DNA of 64,000 nt from an uncultured Clostridia bacterium (GTDB lineage Bacteria; Bacillota; Clostridia; TANB77; CAG-508), in NCBI GenBank assembly GCA_947626605.1, contig CANQSV010000001.1:45018-109017 (forward strand), read 5' to 3'. The translations under genes were made by a program, and so were the position numbers. Within the stretch, counting starts at the first letter, position 1. Each line of letters starts with the position of its first letter. The notes beneath the pieces were generated by a model. That model was not told where the DNA came from, made no database searches, and saw only the letters and a list, made by a program, of their open reading frames with translations. Below, in pieces: positions 22,206 through 32,666 of this stretch.

Positions 22206-24236
22206 CTATAATTCAAATTGAGAATTGTATAATTCTGCATAACTTCCTTGCTTTAACATTAACTCTTCATGATTTCCCTGTTCTATTATATTTCCATCTC
22301 TAACAACTAATATTAAATCTGCATTTTTTATAGTAGATAATCTGTGTGCTATGATAAATGAAGTTTTTCCTTCTGTTAATTTATCCATTGCCTTTTGTAC
22401 TAATTCTTCTGTTCTAGTATCTACATTTGAAGTTGCTTCATCTAATATTAAGAATGGCGTTTTTTGTAACATTGCTCTTGCAATTGTAAGTAATTGTTTT
22501 TGCCCTGATGATATAGTATCATTATCTAACAAACTTGCATTATATCCATCTGGTAATGTTTTTATAAAATGATCCAAGCCTACAACCTCACAAACTTCTT
22601 GAACTTCTTTATCGGTTACTCCTTCTTTATTATAAATTATATTTTCTTTTATTGTTCCATTGAACAACCAAGTATCTTGCAATACCATAGTAAATAATTC
22701 ATGAATATTTTCCCTTGTTAATTCTTTTGTAGATATTCCATCTATTTTTATATCTCCATCTGTTAAATCATAGAATTTCATAAGAAGGTTTACAATTGTT
22801 GTTTTACCCGCTCCTGTAGGTCCAACAATTGCTACTTTCTGTCCTGGTTTTGCTACTGCACTAAAGTTTTTAATTGTTGGTTTATTGTTGTTATCATATT
22901 GAAATACAACATTTTGAAATTCTATTTTTCCCTTTACTTTATCTAATTCTAATTTTTTTGTTAAATTATCTTGGTTTGACATTTCCTTTTCGTCTATAAA
23001 TTCAAATACTCTTTCTGATGCTGCTGCAGTTGATTGAAGTGATGTCATTGCTTGTGCCATTTGCGAAAGTGGTGATGTAAATAGTCTTACATAAGTGATA
23101 AATGCAACTATAACACCAAAAGTTATTATATCATTCATTGTAAGTAGTGCTCCCACTATACATACTGCAACATATCCAAAGTTTCCTATAAAGTTCATTA
23201 AAGGTGACATTAAGCCTGATAAAAATTGACTTTTTCTATTTGCTTCATATACATTTTTATTTAACTCATCAAACTTTTCGTCTGACTGTTTTTTTCCATT
23301 ATATACTTTTACTACATTTAAACCTGAATAAATCTCTTCTATATGTCCATTTAATTTACCTAATTCTACTTGTCTAGCAACAAAGTATTTTTGTGATTTG
23401 CTTAAAATTAAAAACATAAATACAAAACCAATTAAACTTGCAACAATAGCAGTAATTGCCATAATCCAACTAGTATAAAACATCATAATAATTGTACCAA
23501 CAAATAGTGTTACACTACTTACTAAACTAGCTAAAGATTGATTCATACTTTGAGCAATTGTATCAACATCATTTGTTACCCTAGATAAAATATCTCCTGT
23601 TGAATGCTTATCAAAATATCTAAGTGGTAATTTGTTTATTTTAGTTGAAATCCTGCTTCTTAGTTTTTTTGCAAATTTATTAGCAACATCTGTCATTAAG
23701 ATAGATTGAATAAAAGTAAATACTGCACTTGCCACATATAAAGCTACTAAAAATAAAGCTATTTTCTTTATTTCATTCATATCCATAAAAGGCTTAATTA
23801 CTTTCTGCACATTTGATGGCATTTGATCTATTTTTTTATATAATTCTTCTGGCTTAGTATTTTCATTTATATCTTTCATGATTTTTAAAACTTCTTGTTG
23901 TTCTTCAATACTAATTGTAGTTCCATCAATTTCTATATTAGCCATATTTCCAGAATTTAAATTAGCAGTTATACTGTTTGTTAATATACTTAGATTCTCT
24001 TTATTTACCACCAACCCTTCTGATATTTCATCTGTCAATGCTGATAATTTGTCTGGTGCAATAATAGAAAAGACAGAGCCCATAACCGCAAGTACTAATG
24101 CTATAATAATTAATATTTTAAATGCTTTTAATTCTTTAAAAAGTCTTTTTATAGCTTGTTTAAAATTTTTAGGTTTTTCTATATTTCTTCCTCTTCCCAT
24201 TCTTGGAGGTATTCTTGTTTGTTGTTTACTACTCAT
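22206..24236 (-). CDS. ABC transporter, fused permease/ATP-binding subunit
   Basis: GPTGAGKTTIVNLLMKFYD; ISSGQKQLLTIARAMLQ; LDEATSNVDTRTE. Confidence 0.95.
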   Translation of the reverse strand: MSSKQQTRIPPRMGRGRNIEKPKNFKQAIKRLFKELKAFKILIIIALVLAVMGSVFSIIAPDKLSALTDEISEGLVVNKENLSILTNSITANLNSGNMANIEIDGTTISIEEQQEVLKIMKDINENTKPEELYKKIDQMPSNVQKVIKPFMDMNEIKKIALFLVALYVASAVFTFIQSILMTDVANKFAKKLRSRISTKINKLPLRYFDKHSTGDILSRVTNDVDTIAQSMNQSLASLVSSVTLFVGTIIMMFYTSWIMAITAIVASLIGFVFMFLILSKSQKYFVARQVELGKLNGHIEEIYSGLNVVKVYNGKKQSDEKFDELNKNVYEANRKSQFLSGLMSPLMNFIGNFGYVAVCIVGALLTMNDIITFGVIVAFITYVRLFTSPLSQMAQAMTSLQSTAAASERVFEFIDEKEMSNQDNLTKKLELDKVKGKIEFQNVVFQYDNNNKPTIKNFSAVAKPGQKVAIVGPTGAGKTTIVNLLMKFYDLTDGDIKIDGISTKELTRENIHELFTMVLQDTWLFNGTIKENIIYNKEGVTDKEVQEVCEVVGLDHFIKTLPDGYNASLLDNDTISSGQKQLLTIARAMLQKTPFLILDEATSNVDTRTEELVQKAMDKLTEGKTSFIIAHRLSTIKNADLILVVRDGNIIEQGNHEELMLKQGSYAELYNSQFEL

Positions 24237-25992
24237 TTTCCAATTCCTCCTTTGATAATTGTGATAAAGCTATTTGTTTGTATACATCACAAGATTGTAA
24301 TAATTCCTTATGAGATCCTTGCCCTACACATTTTCCATCATCTAATACTAATATTTTATCTGCATGCATTATTGTTCCTATTCTTTGTGCTACAATCAAA
24401 GTAGTTGCATCTTTGGTATACTTTTTCAATTCTTTTCTAAGAACACTATCTGTCTTATAATCTAATGCAGAAAAACTATCATCAAATATATATATTTCTG
24501 GATTTCTTGCAATAGCTCTTGCAATTGATAATCTTTGTTTTTGACCTCCTGATACATTAGTTCCTCCCTCTGCCATCAGTGTTTCATAGCCATTCTCCAT
24601 CTTTTCAACAAAATCTTTGCCTTGTGCTACCTCTATTGCTTTTTTTATCTCTTCCTCTGATGCTTTTGGTTTTCCATTATCTCCATATGATACATTATTT
24701 GATACTGTATCACTGAAAATTACTGCTCTTTGTGATACATAACCAATTTTATTATGTAAAAATTCTTGAGTATACTCTTTTACATTTACTCCATCAACTA
24801 ATATCTCGCCCTCTGTTGCATCATAAAATCTTGGTATTAAATTAATTAATGTAGATTTTCCTGAACCTGTAGAACCAATGAAAGCAACTGTATCGCCTTT
24901 GTTAGCTTTAAAAGATATATCTTTTATCACATATTCATCTCCATCAGGATATTTAAATGATACATTTTTAAATTCTACTGTTCCTTTTTCTTTAGTAATA
25001 TCTTTATCTGCTTTTCCATCTTTTACTGTTATATCTGTATCTAAAACTTCATTTATACGATTGCTTGAAACTTGTGCTCTTGGTAACATCATAAATATCA
25101 TTGCTAACATTAAGAAAGACATTATTACTTGCATAGCATAAGAACTAAATACAACCATATCACCAAAAATTAATAATTTATCTACCATTAGAGCATCTTT
25201 AATTAAATTTGCCCCTATAAAATAAATTCCAAGTGGTAGAAAATACATAACTAGATACATTGTTGGTGATAATATAGAAAACACCTTTTGATTAAATAAC
25301 TGCTGTCTTGTAAGTTTTCCGTTTACTTCTTCAAACTTATTCTCTTGAAATTGTTCTGCATTAAAAGCTCTTACTACTCTTATTCCTGTTAAATTCTCAC
25401 GAGTAACTCCATTTATTTTATCTATCAATTTTTGTACAATCTTAAATCTAGGCATTACTATAACCATTAGTATTACAATTACTCCTAATAAAATAGCCAC
25501 ACCTGCAGCAGTTAGAGCACTCCATTGCCAGTTCTTATTTAAAATCTTTGTTACTGCCCAAACAGCTGTAATAGGTGCTTTTATCATTAATTGCAATCCC
25601 ATTGCTATAAACATTTGTATTTGAGTAATGTCATTAGTTGTTCTTGTAATCAAGCTACTAGTTGAAAAATTTTTTATTTCATTTATAGCTAAATTCTCTA
25701 CCTTATCAAATAACTTTTTTCTAATTTGCATTGAAAAAGTAGCTGAAGTATTTGAAATTATATATCCTACAATAATACTATCTACTAAACTTCCTAATGC
25801 ACACAATAACATGTATGCCCCATTCCTTACAATATCACTCATCTGACTACCTTCTGTTTGTACTAATACTGTAATTTCAGACATATAATCTGGCATTTTC
25901 AATTCAAGCCAAACTTGCCCAAAAATTAAAACAAAGCAGAAAGCAATTGTTATTAATTCTTTTTTAGTTAAATTCCTTAATAATTTTATCAT
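24229..25992 (-). CDS. ABC transporter, fused permease/ATP-binding subunit (heterodimer partner)
   Basis: GSTGSGKSTLINLIPRFYD; VSGGQKQRLSIARAIARNP; 8-bp overlap with next gene. Confidence 0.95.
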   Translation of the reverse strand: MIKLLRNLTKKELITIAFCFVLIFGQVWLELKMPDYMSEITVLVQTEGSQMSDIVRNGAYMLLCALGSLVDSIIVGYIISNTSATFSMQIRKKLFDKVENLAINEIKNFSTSSLITRTTNDITQIQMFIAMGLQLMIKAPITAVWAVTKILNKNWQWSALTAAGVAILLGVIVILMVIVMPRFKIVQKLIDKINGVTRENLTGIRVVRAFNAEQFQENKFEEVNGKLTRQQLFNQKVFSILSPTMYLVMYFLPLGIYFIGANLIKDALMVDKLLIFGDMVVFSSYAMQVIMSFLMLAMIFMMLPRAQVSSNRINEVLDTDITVKDGKADKDITKEKGTVEFKNVSFKYPDGDEYVIKDISFKANKGDTVAFIGSTGSGKSTLINLIPRFYDATEGEILVDGVNVKEYTQEFLHNKIGYVSQRAVIFSDTVSNNVSYGDNGKPKASEEEIKKAIEVAQGKDFVEKMENGYETLMAEGGTNVSGGQKQRLSIARAIARNPEIYIFDDSFSALDYKTDSVLRKELKKYTKDATTLIVAQRIGTIMHADKILVLDDGKCVGQGSHKELLQSCDVYKQIALSQLSKEELENE

Positions 25993-26042
25993 CTTATCGT
26001 CCTTTCTTTTTACGTAATTCTAAAATAAAACTCTTCTGTTGT

Positions 26043-26498
26043 TTATTTCTTTGTTTCTTTAATGTTATTTTTCATTTTTTCAATAACTATTAAAAAAGTA
26101 TTTAATTCTTCCTCAGAAATATCTTTTATTACAACTTTTTCTAATTCCTCCATTCTTTTTATACCTGCCAAAAATATCTTTTTAGCATTCTCGTTTAAAA
26201 TTATTTTCTTAGTTCTTGAATCTTCAGAATTTGTGACTCTCTCAATTAGTTGATTTTTCTCCATTGTTTGTAATACTCCTGAAACAGTTGCTCTTCTAAG
26301 TTTTAATACATCTTCTAAATCTTTCTGATTAATATCTTCATTTATATGTTGCAAAATATATTCTATTATTTGCATTTGTGTAGGAGTTGGTTTATTTTTT
26401 GGTAATTCACATTCTATACATTCTTTATCATTCAAAAATTTTCTTAATATTTGTTTTTCCAAACTTCTTATTTGGTATAAAATTTTTTGATTTTCCAT
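26043..26498 (-). CDS. MarR-family transcriptional regulator
   Basis: KDLEDVLKLRRATVSGVLQTMEKNQLIERVTNSEDSRTKKIILNE wHTH. Confidence 0.92.
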   Translation of the reverse strand: MENQKILYQIRSLEKQILRKFLNDKECIECELPKNKPTPTQMQIIEYILQHINEDINQKDLEDVLKLRRATVSGVLQTMEKNQLIERVTNSEDSRTKKIILNENAKKIFLAGIKRMEELEKVVIKDISEEELNTFLIVIEKMKNNIKETKK

Positions 26499-26511
26499 AA
26501 TCCCTCCTTTT

Positions 26512-26570
26512 TTGTAAGCAACCTTACAATATTTTACTCTCAGTATTACATTTTGTCAAGTGCCTTACAA
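26512..26570. promoter_or_regulatory. Two 18-bp MarR-type operator boxes
   Basis: TTGTAAGCAACCTTACAA (26512-26529) and TTGTCAAGTGCCTTACAA (26553-26570). Confidence 0.75.
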
Positions 26571-26630
26571 AAAAATAACATAAATAGAGGCTATACAAAA
26601 TTTTTTTTGCTAGCCTCCTATTTACATTTT

Positions 26631-27983
26631 TTAAATTCCCATTATTGTTACTGCTATTTTAAAATATATTAAAACTGAACATGAGTCTAGAATTGTTGTA
26701 ATTAAAGGTGCTGCCATAATTGCTGGATCTAGTTTTAGTTTTTTTGCAATCATAGGCAATGAACATCCTAAAAATTTTGCCAATATAACGGTTAGAATCA
26801 GAGTTAACCCCACTACTATCGCTATTTGAACATCATTATATTGAACTACTATCCTAATTCCATTTGCTATTGATAATAATATTCCCACAATAACTGAAAT
26901 TCTAATTTCTTTCCAAACTGCTTTAAAATAATCTTTTAATTTTATTTCATCTGTTGCCATACCACGTATAATCATTGTTGAACTTTGAGAACCACAATTT
27001 CCTCCAGTTCCCATAATTACAGGCACAAATGCTACTAATAGTGGTAATGCAGCAAAAGCTTCTTCATAGTGTATTATTATCGAACCAGTAATACTTGAAG
27101 AAATCATTAAAAGTAAAAGCCATAAAATTCTGTTCTTTGCATGTTTAAATATAGAAGTCTTAAAATAAGAATCTTCACTAGGTGTAATACCTGCCATAAT
27201 CTCAAAATCCTCTGTATTCTCTTCTTGCAATACATCAATAGCATCATCTACTGTTACAATTCCAACTAATCTATCTTCTTTATCTACAACTGGCAAAGCA
27301 ATAAAATCATATTTATCAAACTTCTTTACTACCTCTTCTTGATCATCTAAAGTATTTACTGTTACTATATTTGTTTCCATTATATCTTTTATCACTACAT
27401 CTGGCTGTGCTATTAGTAAGTCTTTAACTCCAACTATACCAACAATTTTTCTTCTTGTATCTAATACATAACAAGTATAAACAGTTTCTTTATCCAATGC
27501 AATTTTTCTAATTTTAGTAAAAGCCTCATCCACTGTCATATTCATTTTTAAATCTACAAACTCAGTAGTCATTATGCTTCCAGCAGAATCTTCTGGATAA
27601 TTTAACAACTCATTTATTAATTTTCTATCTTTTTGATTTACACCATTTAAAATCCTTTTAACAACATTAGATGGCATTTCCTCAATCAAATCTACTGTAT
27701 CATCCATGTATAATTCATCTACTATGTTTTTTAATTCTTTATCTGTTAATAAGTTTATCAAGTCTTCTTGCAAATCTGGTTCCATATAAGAAAAGACTTC
27801 TGCAGCTTCATCTTTCGACAGTAATCTAAATACAAGTATCATATCTTCTTTTGATAACTCTTCAAACATTATAGATATATCTTGACTATTTAACTTGTCT
27901 ATATAATCATGCAAATTAGAATATTGCTTATTTTCTAGCAATTCCACAACTTGCTCTTTTAACTGCATTATCTCTTCTTTCAT
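26631..27983 (-). CDS. mgtE: Magnesium transporter MgtE
   Basis: MgtE N-domain, CBS pair, FVPVIMGTGGNCGSQSSTMIIRG. Confidence 0.96.
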   Translation of the reverse strand: MKEEIMQLKEQVVELLENKQYSNLHDYIDKLNSQDISIMFEELSKEDMILVFRLLSKDEAAEVFSYMEPDLQEDLINLLTDKELKNIVDELYMDDTVDLIEEMPSNVVKRILNGVNQKDRKLINELLNYPEDSAGSIMTTEFVDLKMNMTVDEAFTKIRKIALDKETVYTCYVLDTRRKIVGIVGVKDLLIAQPDVVIKDIMETNIVTVNTLDDQEEVVKKFDKYDFIALPVVDKEDRLVGIVTVDDAIDVLQEENTEDFEIMAGITPSEDSYFKTSIFKHAKNRILWLLLLMISSSITGSIIIHYEEAFAALPLLVAFVPVIMGTGGNCGSQSSTMIIRGMATDEIKLKDYFKAVWKEIRISVIVGILLSIANGIRIVVQYNDVQIAIVVGLTLILTVILAKFLGCSLPMIAKKLKLDPAIMAAPLITTILDSCSVLIYFKIAVTIMGI

Positions 27984-28011
27984 TTTCTACTCCTTTCTCA
28001 CCAGAACACTC

Positions 28012-29910
28012 TTACCTATCTATTCCTCCAAGCTTAATGTATCCTGATTCATCTTTCAAAGCTTCCCATATTTCTTTTATCTTCCTTTTTCCTTTCTGAT
28101 ACATTCTAGGGAAATGTTTTTTACTAAACGTTTTAATTTTTATATTTACATTTTGTGTAACTTCCGAAATTTTTCTTTTAACATCTTGAGATACTTCTAA
28201 ACCTTTTAAGAAAGCTTCTCTTCCTTTGCTTTCCTTCATTTTATCTTCTGTTCCATATTTTAACAATTCAGAAAACTCTTTTGGTGGTACTGTTCTACTC
28301 AAACTTTCTAACTCATATGATGCAAATATTAAGCTCTTTGCTTCACCACTTCTTAAATAATTAAAATTCAAATCCACTGAACCTCTAACAAAAGGCAATG
28401 GTATTTTGTCTGACCATTTATCCAGCCTTACCCTATCTAAAGCATCAGCATCTTTTATTATTTTAAATAATTGATTTACTTGACTCAATTTATCATCTTG
28501 AATATTATATTTTTGAGATAAGTTATCAAATTCTTCATCTTTTTTAGTTTCATGACCTTCTATAAGTAATTTTAATATATTCATATCTTCTTCTGTATAA
28601 TTTTGTCCATTTAGGTATGTTAAATTCATATTATTTAATTTTTTAACACTTCTTTTTGCATGTGGACCCAAATCGAATGCTATTCCACCTACTACTCTTC
28701 CTAAATCATGATAATACGATGCTGTAATTATCATATCTTTTATTTTTCCATCTTTATCATTTTCTAGTAATCCCTGTTTTTGAGCTATTCTCAAAGCCAA
28801 CATTGCAACTCTATTATTATGCTTTAAACCATGCAAACCACTTGTCGGAATTTTTGATAAATCCATACTTTTAATTTTCTTCTGCAAAAACTCTCCTACT
28901 TCACTTCCATTTATTTCAGAAAGCAATCGACTCACTGGTTCTTGTTGAATTCCTTCTTCTACCATTATTTTTCCAGCATATTTAGTTACTTTTTGCACTC
29001 TTTTATCTGGATTAGTTGTATTAAAAGCACTATTTTCTAATTGATTCTGCACTATTTCTTCCCTCGTTGCAATTAACTGTGGAGTTCTACTCCTTCTACT
29101 TATAATACCTTTTATATTTTCTCTAAGATTTTCAAACAAAGTTTTCGTTTCATATTTTGCATCCATTGAATATTTATTCATCTGTATATTTGCTTTTCTT
29201 TGCAAATAATTTGGATTTTGTATATTATATCCTATCTCTTCAGCTCTTCGCCTAACTACATCTAAATAATCCTCTTTTGGAATATATTTTCCCTGCTCAT
29301 CAAAATCTCTTTCTTCTAGAACTCTTGGCATTATTGTATATTCATTTTTATTATAATCATATATAGGATTACCTTTTTCATCTCTTTTTAAGTCAAATCC
29401 TACCTTTACCCCTCTTGTTCTATCTATAGGAAGCATATATGCACCATCTATTATTATTGCTGAGTCAGATAAGGGTCTTATACTCCATCCTCTTGTATCT
29501 TCTTCTTTTGGAGAAATCTCTATAGCATTTAAAACTGCATCTGGTTTAAGAAAAACTAAATCTGCATCACTAATATTTTTTATTAAGTTTTCTAAAGAAG
29601 GCATTCCTAGAAAAGCATTTACACATTTTTTTCCATAACTGCCTAATGTTTTTAGTAAACCTTTTCCTGCTTTAATATACCCACTCTGCATAATCTTTTC
29701 CACAGCTTCCTCACTAGTAAAATGATATATCTTCTCATCTACTGCTTTTTGTTTAGTAGCCTTTGTCATTTTTTCCCTATAAAACTTTGCTGGTGTTGCA
29801 AACAAAACAGCTGGCACCCAAAACATACCATTAGCGATTCTTATAAATTGCCTTTTAATATTTTTCTCTGCCTTATCCCATTCTTCTTCTAACTCGTTAT
29901 GTTTGTCCAT
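28012..29910 (-). CDS. HD-domain phosphohydrolase with a possible ADP-ribosyltransferase-like N-region
   Basis: HNNRVAMLALRIAQ...ASYYHDLGRV...EGHETKKDEE...DADALDRVRLD; N-terminal KIYHFTSEEAVEKIMQSGYIKAG. Confidence 0.7.
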   Translation of the reverse strand: MDKHNELEEEWDKAEKNIKRQFIRIANGMFWVPAVLFATPAKFYREKMTKATKQKAVDEKIYHFTSEEAVEKIMQSGYIKAGKGLLKTLGSYGKKCVNAFLGMPSLENLIKNISDADLVFLKPDAVLNAIEISPKEEDTRGWSIRPLSDSAIIIDGAYMLPIDRTRGVKVGFDLKRDEKGNPIYDYNKNEYTIMPRVLEERDFDEQGKYIPKEDYLDVVRRRAEEIGYNIQNPNYLQRKANIQMNKYSMDAKYETKTLFENLRENIKGIISRRSRTPQLIATREEIVQNQLENSAFNTTNPDKRVQKVTKYAGKIMVEEGIQQEPVSRLLSEINGSEVGEFLQKKIKSMDLSKIPTSGLHGLKHNNRVAMLALRIAQKQGLLENDKDGKIKDMIITASYYHDLGRVVGGIAFDLGPHAKRSVKKLNNMNLTYLNGQNYTEEDMNILKLLIEGHETKKDEEFDNLSQKYNIQDDKLSQVNQLFKIIKDADALDRVRLDKWSDKIPLPFVRGSVDLNFNYLRSGEAKSLIFASYELESLSRTVPPKEFSELLKYGTEDKMKESKGREAFLKGLEVSQDVKRKISEVTQNVNIKIKTFSKKHFPRMYQKGKRKIKEIWEALKDESGYIKLGGIDR

Positions 29911-29927
29911 CTTTACCTCTCTATTCT

Positions 29928-30974
29928 TTAGTTATCTATCTCTATTATATTCCCCCCAGCAGCTTTTTGTAATCTATTTATAATCGCCTTTCCAATTTTT
30001 TTATTCATTGGACATTGTACAAAAATTTTTTTAACATCTGTCTCATCAAATTCTCTTAATAATCTAAATAATCTATTAGCATTACTTTGCAAATTAGAAT
30101 AGCTTCCAAAGTTTAACACAAAATTATGCTCAGTAAACAAACTAGCATATTCTTCAAAACAAATAATTCCATCATCTTTATTAGAATTATTTGCTATCCA
30201 TTCTGCAGTTTTATATGGTTCACCAGTTACTACTGTTACTGGAGCATTTGGGGCATAATGTCTATATTTCATTCCTGGTGCTTTCGGAATTTCATTTTCT
30301 CCTGTTTTAGTCAATTCTTCCTCATATACAAGATCAGGTACTACCTCTAACAACTCTTCTACAGGAATAGCTCCCAATCTTAAAATTACCATAGGTTCTG
30401 ATGTAGCATCAATAATAGTAGATTCTAATCCGAACTCACAATCTCCACCATCTATAATTAAAGGAACTCTGCCATTTAAATCTTTAACACAATGTTTTGC
30501 AGAGGTAGTTGAAGGTTTTCCAGACAAATTAGCCGACGGTGCAACAAGAGGCTCTCCTACTTCCTTAATAATAGCATTTGCAACTGGATGAGATGGAAAC
30601 CTTACCGCAACAGTATCTAATCCAGCTGTTACAGTATCAGATACACATGATTTTCTTTTTAATATTATAGTAAGTGGTCCTGGCCAAAATTTCTTTGCCA
30701 ATTCTTTTGCTTTTTCTGGAAACTCACTGCATATTTCATCAACTTGCTCTATTGAACTTATATGTGCTATTAAAGGATTATCTTGTGGACGCCCTTTAGC
30801 TATAAAAATTTTTTTAATTGCCTCTTCATAAAAAATACTTCCAGCTAAACCATACACTGTTTCTGTTGGAATTGCAACAACATCTCCTGCTTTTATAACT
30901 CTAGCAGCTTCTATAATATTATTATAATCTTTTTCTATACTATCTACTTCTAATACTCGTGTTTCCATTTTCAT
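29928..30974 (-). CDS. L-threonylcarbamoyladenylate synthase (Sua5/YrdC/YwlC)
   Basis: GDVVAIPTETVYGLAGSI; APSANLSGKPSTTSA; PGMKYRHYAP Sua5 domain. Confidence 0.95.
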   Translation of the reverse strand: MKMETRVLEVDSIEKDYNNIIEAARVIKAGDVVAIPTETVYGLAGSIFYEEAIKKIFIAKGRPQDNPLIAHISSIEQVDEICSEFPEKAKELAKKFWPGPLTIILKRKSCVSDTVTAGLDTVAVRFPSHPVANAIIKEVGEPLVAPSANLSGKPSTTSAKHCVKDLNGRVPLIIDGGDCEFGLESTIIDATSEPMVILRLGAIPVEELLEVVPDLVYEEELTKTGENEIPKAPGMKYRHYAPNAPVTVVTGEPYKTAEWIANNSNKDDGIICFEEYASLFTEHNFVLNFGSYSNLQSNANRLFRLLREFDETDVKKIFVQCPMNKKIGKAIINRLQKAAGGNIIEIDN

Positions 30975-31015
30975 CTTTCTTTCTTATATTTTAAAAGCTA
31001 TCCATTCATTATTAT

Positions 31016-31636
31016 TTATCTTGCCCCACCATTTCCCTTTGGACCTTTGTTATATTTTGATGGATCAGCACTATAAAATTTTCCGCTATGTATAAATCCA
31101 ACATACTTATTGCCTGCAAAAATCGGTTGATCTCCATCTTGAAAACTTTTGTAAAATCTTGTTCCTTCTCTTTGTTTATATTCAATTTTTGCTGTATAAT
31201 TGGTTGGTTTTTTAAATTTATATTTGTTTTCTTCTTCGTTTACTTGCTCAACCTCATATTCATCAACTTCATATCCTGACCCTAAAGCTATTGACTTTAT
31301 TGCTTCTGCTAATGTAGTCTTCTCACCTCTATACTGTACTTCTTGTTGATTCACATCTTTACAATATGCAATACTTCTTTGATATTTTCCTTCTCCTACT
31401 TTTATTCTTGTCATATAAATTGCTTTTTTCAAATACAATAATTCAGTAATAGGATCTCTACCCACTCCATGTTCATATTTCCATCCAGGATATTTCTCTA
31501 ATTCTTTTAAAGCAACTAAAGCATGTAAATCATCATCCGCCACAGGTATCTCCTCACCATCAACCAAAAAACCTCTAAAATCGTCAACAGTTGCTTTTAA
31601 CAATGCCATCATTTGTTCCTTTACTTTTTCTTCCAT
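31016..31636 (-). CDS. Hypothetical protein (DUF5680-like C-terminus)
   Basis: Start MEEKVKEQ preferred; YTAKIEYKQREGTRFYKSFQDGDQPIFAGNKYVGFIHSGKFY; family name is a guess. Confidence 0.45.
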   Translation of the reverse strand: MEEKVKEQMMALLKATVDDFRGFLVDGEEIPVADDDLHALVALKELEKYPGWKYEHGVGRDPITELLYLKKAIYMTRIKVGEGKYQRSIAYCKDVNQQEVQYRGEKTTLAEAIKSIALGSGYEVDEYEVEQVNEEENKYKFKKPTNYTAKIEYKQREGTRFYKSFQDGDQPIFAGNKYVGFIHSGKFYSADPSKYNKGPKGNGGAR

Positions 31637-31748
31637 ATATTTTCCCCCTAAAATTCTTTTATTTCTCACAAATATATGATTATTATACCATACATTATTA
31701 TTTTGTGCCACATTATTAATTTTTAATAATGAATTTCTATTTATAGAG

Positions 31749-31903
31749 AATTTCTATGTTTTTTCGTAGCGAGCTTGTGTGGGGACCGACTAGCTAGAAA
31801 CAGTTAAGAAAATATCGAAGCAATCGCTAGCGAAATTGCGAGAATATTTTCTATACAGTTTCTACTAGTTGGGACGAGCAAGAAAAAAGCATAGAAATTC
31901 TAG
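31749..31903. repeat. 155-bp imperfect intergenic palindrome
   Basis: AGAATTTCTATG (31749-31760) / CATAGAAATTCT (31892-31903) plus many inner complementary blocks. Confidence 0.85.
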
Positions 31904-31940
31904 ATAATTATATTAACATCTCTACCGTTTTTTGTTGTTC

Positions 31941-32012
31941 GGGTCGTCGGGGACGCCGACCCCTACAGCCTGTTACAGCGTCAGTATGCCTGCTGGACGC
32001 CGACCCCTACAG
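31941..32012. repeat. GC-rich direct repeat GGACGCCGACCCCTACAG x2
   Basis: 31951-31968 and 31995-32012 identical; preceded by GGGTCGTCGG. Confidence 0.9.
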
Positions 32013-32035
32013 ATGTACAATACATTAATTGTTCA

Positions 32036-32599
32036 TTAAATTATATTTAAGTGCTCTAACAATATTTTCGTTCCTATTAGAATCAAAATTACTCCCCCAA
32101 CTAATTCTGCTTTCTTTTCATATTTATCCCCAAATATATTTCCTATTTTTACACCTATAATAGACAACACAAAAGTTATTATTCCTATAAAAAAAACTGG
32201 TAAGACTATATTTGTATTTAGAAAAGCTAGTGTTATTCCAACTGCTAATGCATCAATACTTGTTGCAACTGCTAATACTAGCATAACCTTTACTCCAACA
32301 TTGCTATTATATGATATCTCCTCATCTTTATTTAATGTTTCTAGAATCATCTTTCCACCTATAATTAAAAGAAGTATAAAAGCAATCCAATGATCAATTT
32401 GAGTAATTTTGCTTTCAAATCCAACGCCTAATACATATCCTATTAATGGCATCAGAGCTTGAAATCCTCCAAAATATAATCCAATAATTACTGCATTTTT
32501 CCAATTCATTTTCTTCATAGCTAAACCTTTACAAATAGCCACAGAAAAAGCATCCATTGCTAATCCAATACTTATTGCTATAATCTCAATTATTCCCAT
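32036..32599 (-). CDS. mntP: Manganese efflux pump MntP
   Basis: [34 protein letters not shown]. Confidence 0.93.
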   Translation of the reverse strand: MGIIEIIAISIGLAMDAFSVAICKGLAMKKMNWKNAVIIGLYFGGFQALMPLIGYVLGVGFESKITQIDHWIAFILLLIIGGKMILETLNKDEEISYNSNVGVKVMLVLAVATSIDALAVGITLAFLNTNIVLPVFFIGIITFVLSIIGVKIGNIFGDKYEKKAELVGGVILILIGTKILLEHLNII

Positions 32600-32666
32600 G
32601 TAAATCTCCTCTTTTATAACATTAATGGGGCAATAAAAATTGTCCCATTAAATTTTTTGAATATTA

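Noticed and set aside
32600-32666. Manganese (yybP-ykoY) riboswitch upstream of mntP
   Set aside because: Only 67 bp between mntP and ddl, occupied by a TAATGGGGCAATAAAAATTGTCCCATTA hairpin that looks like the upstream gene's terminator
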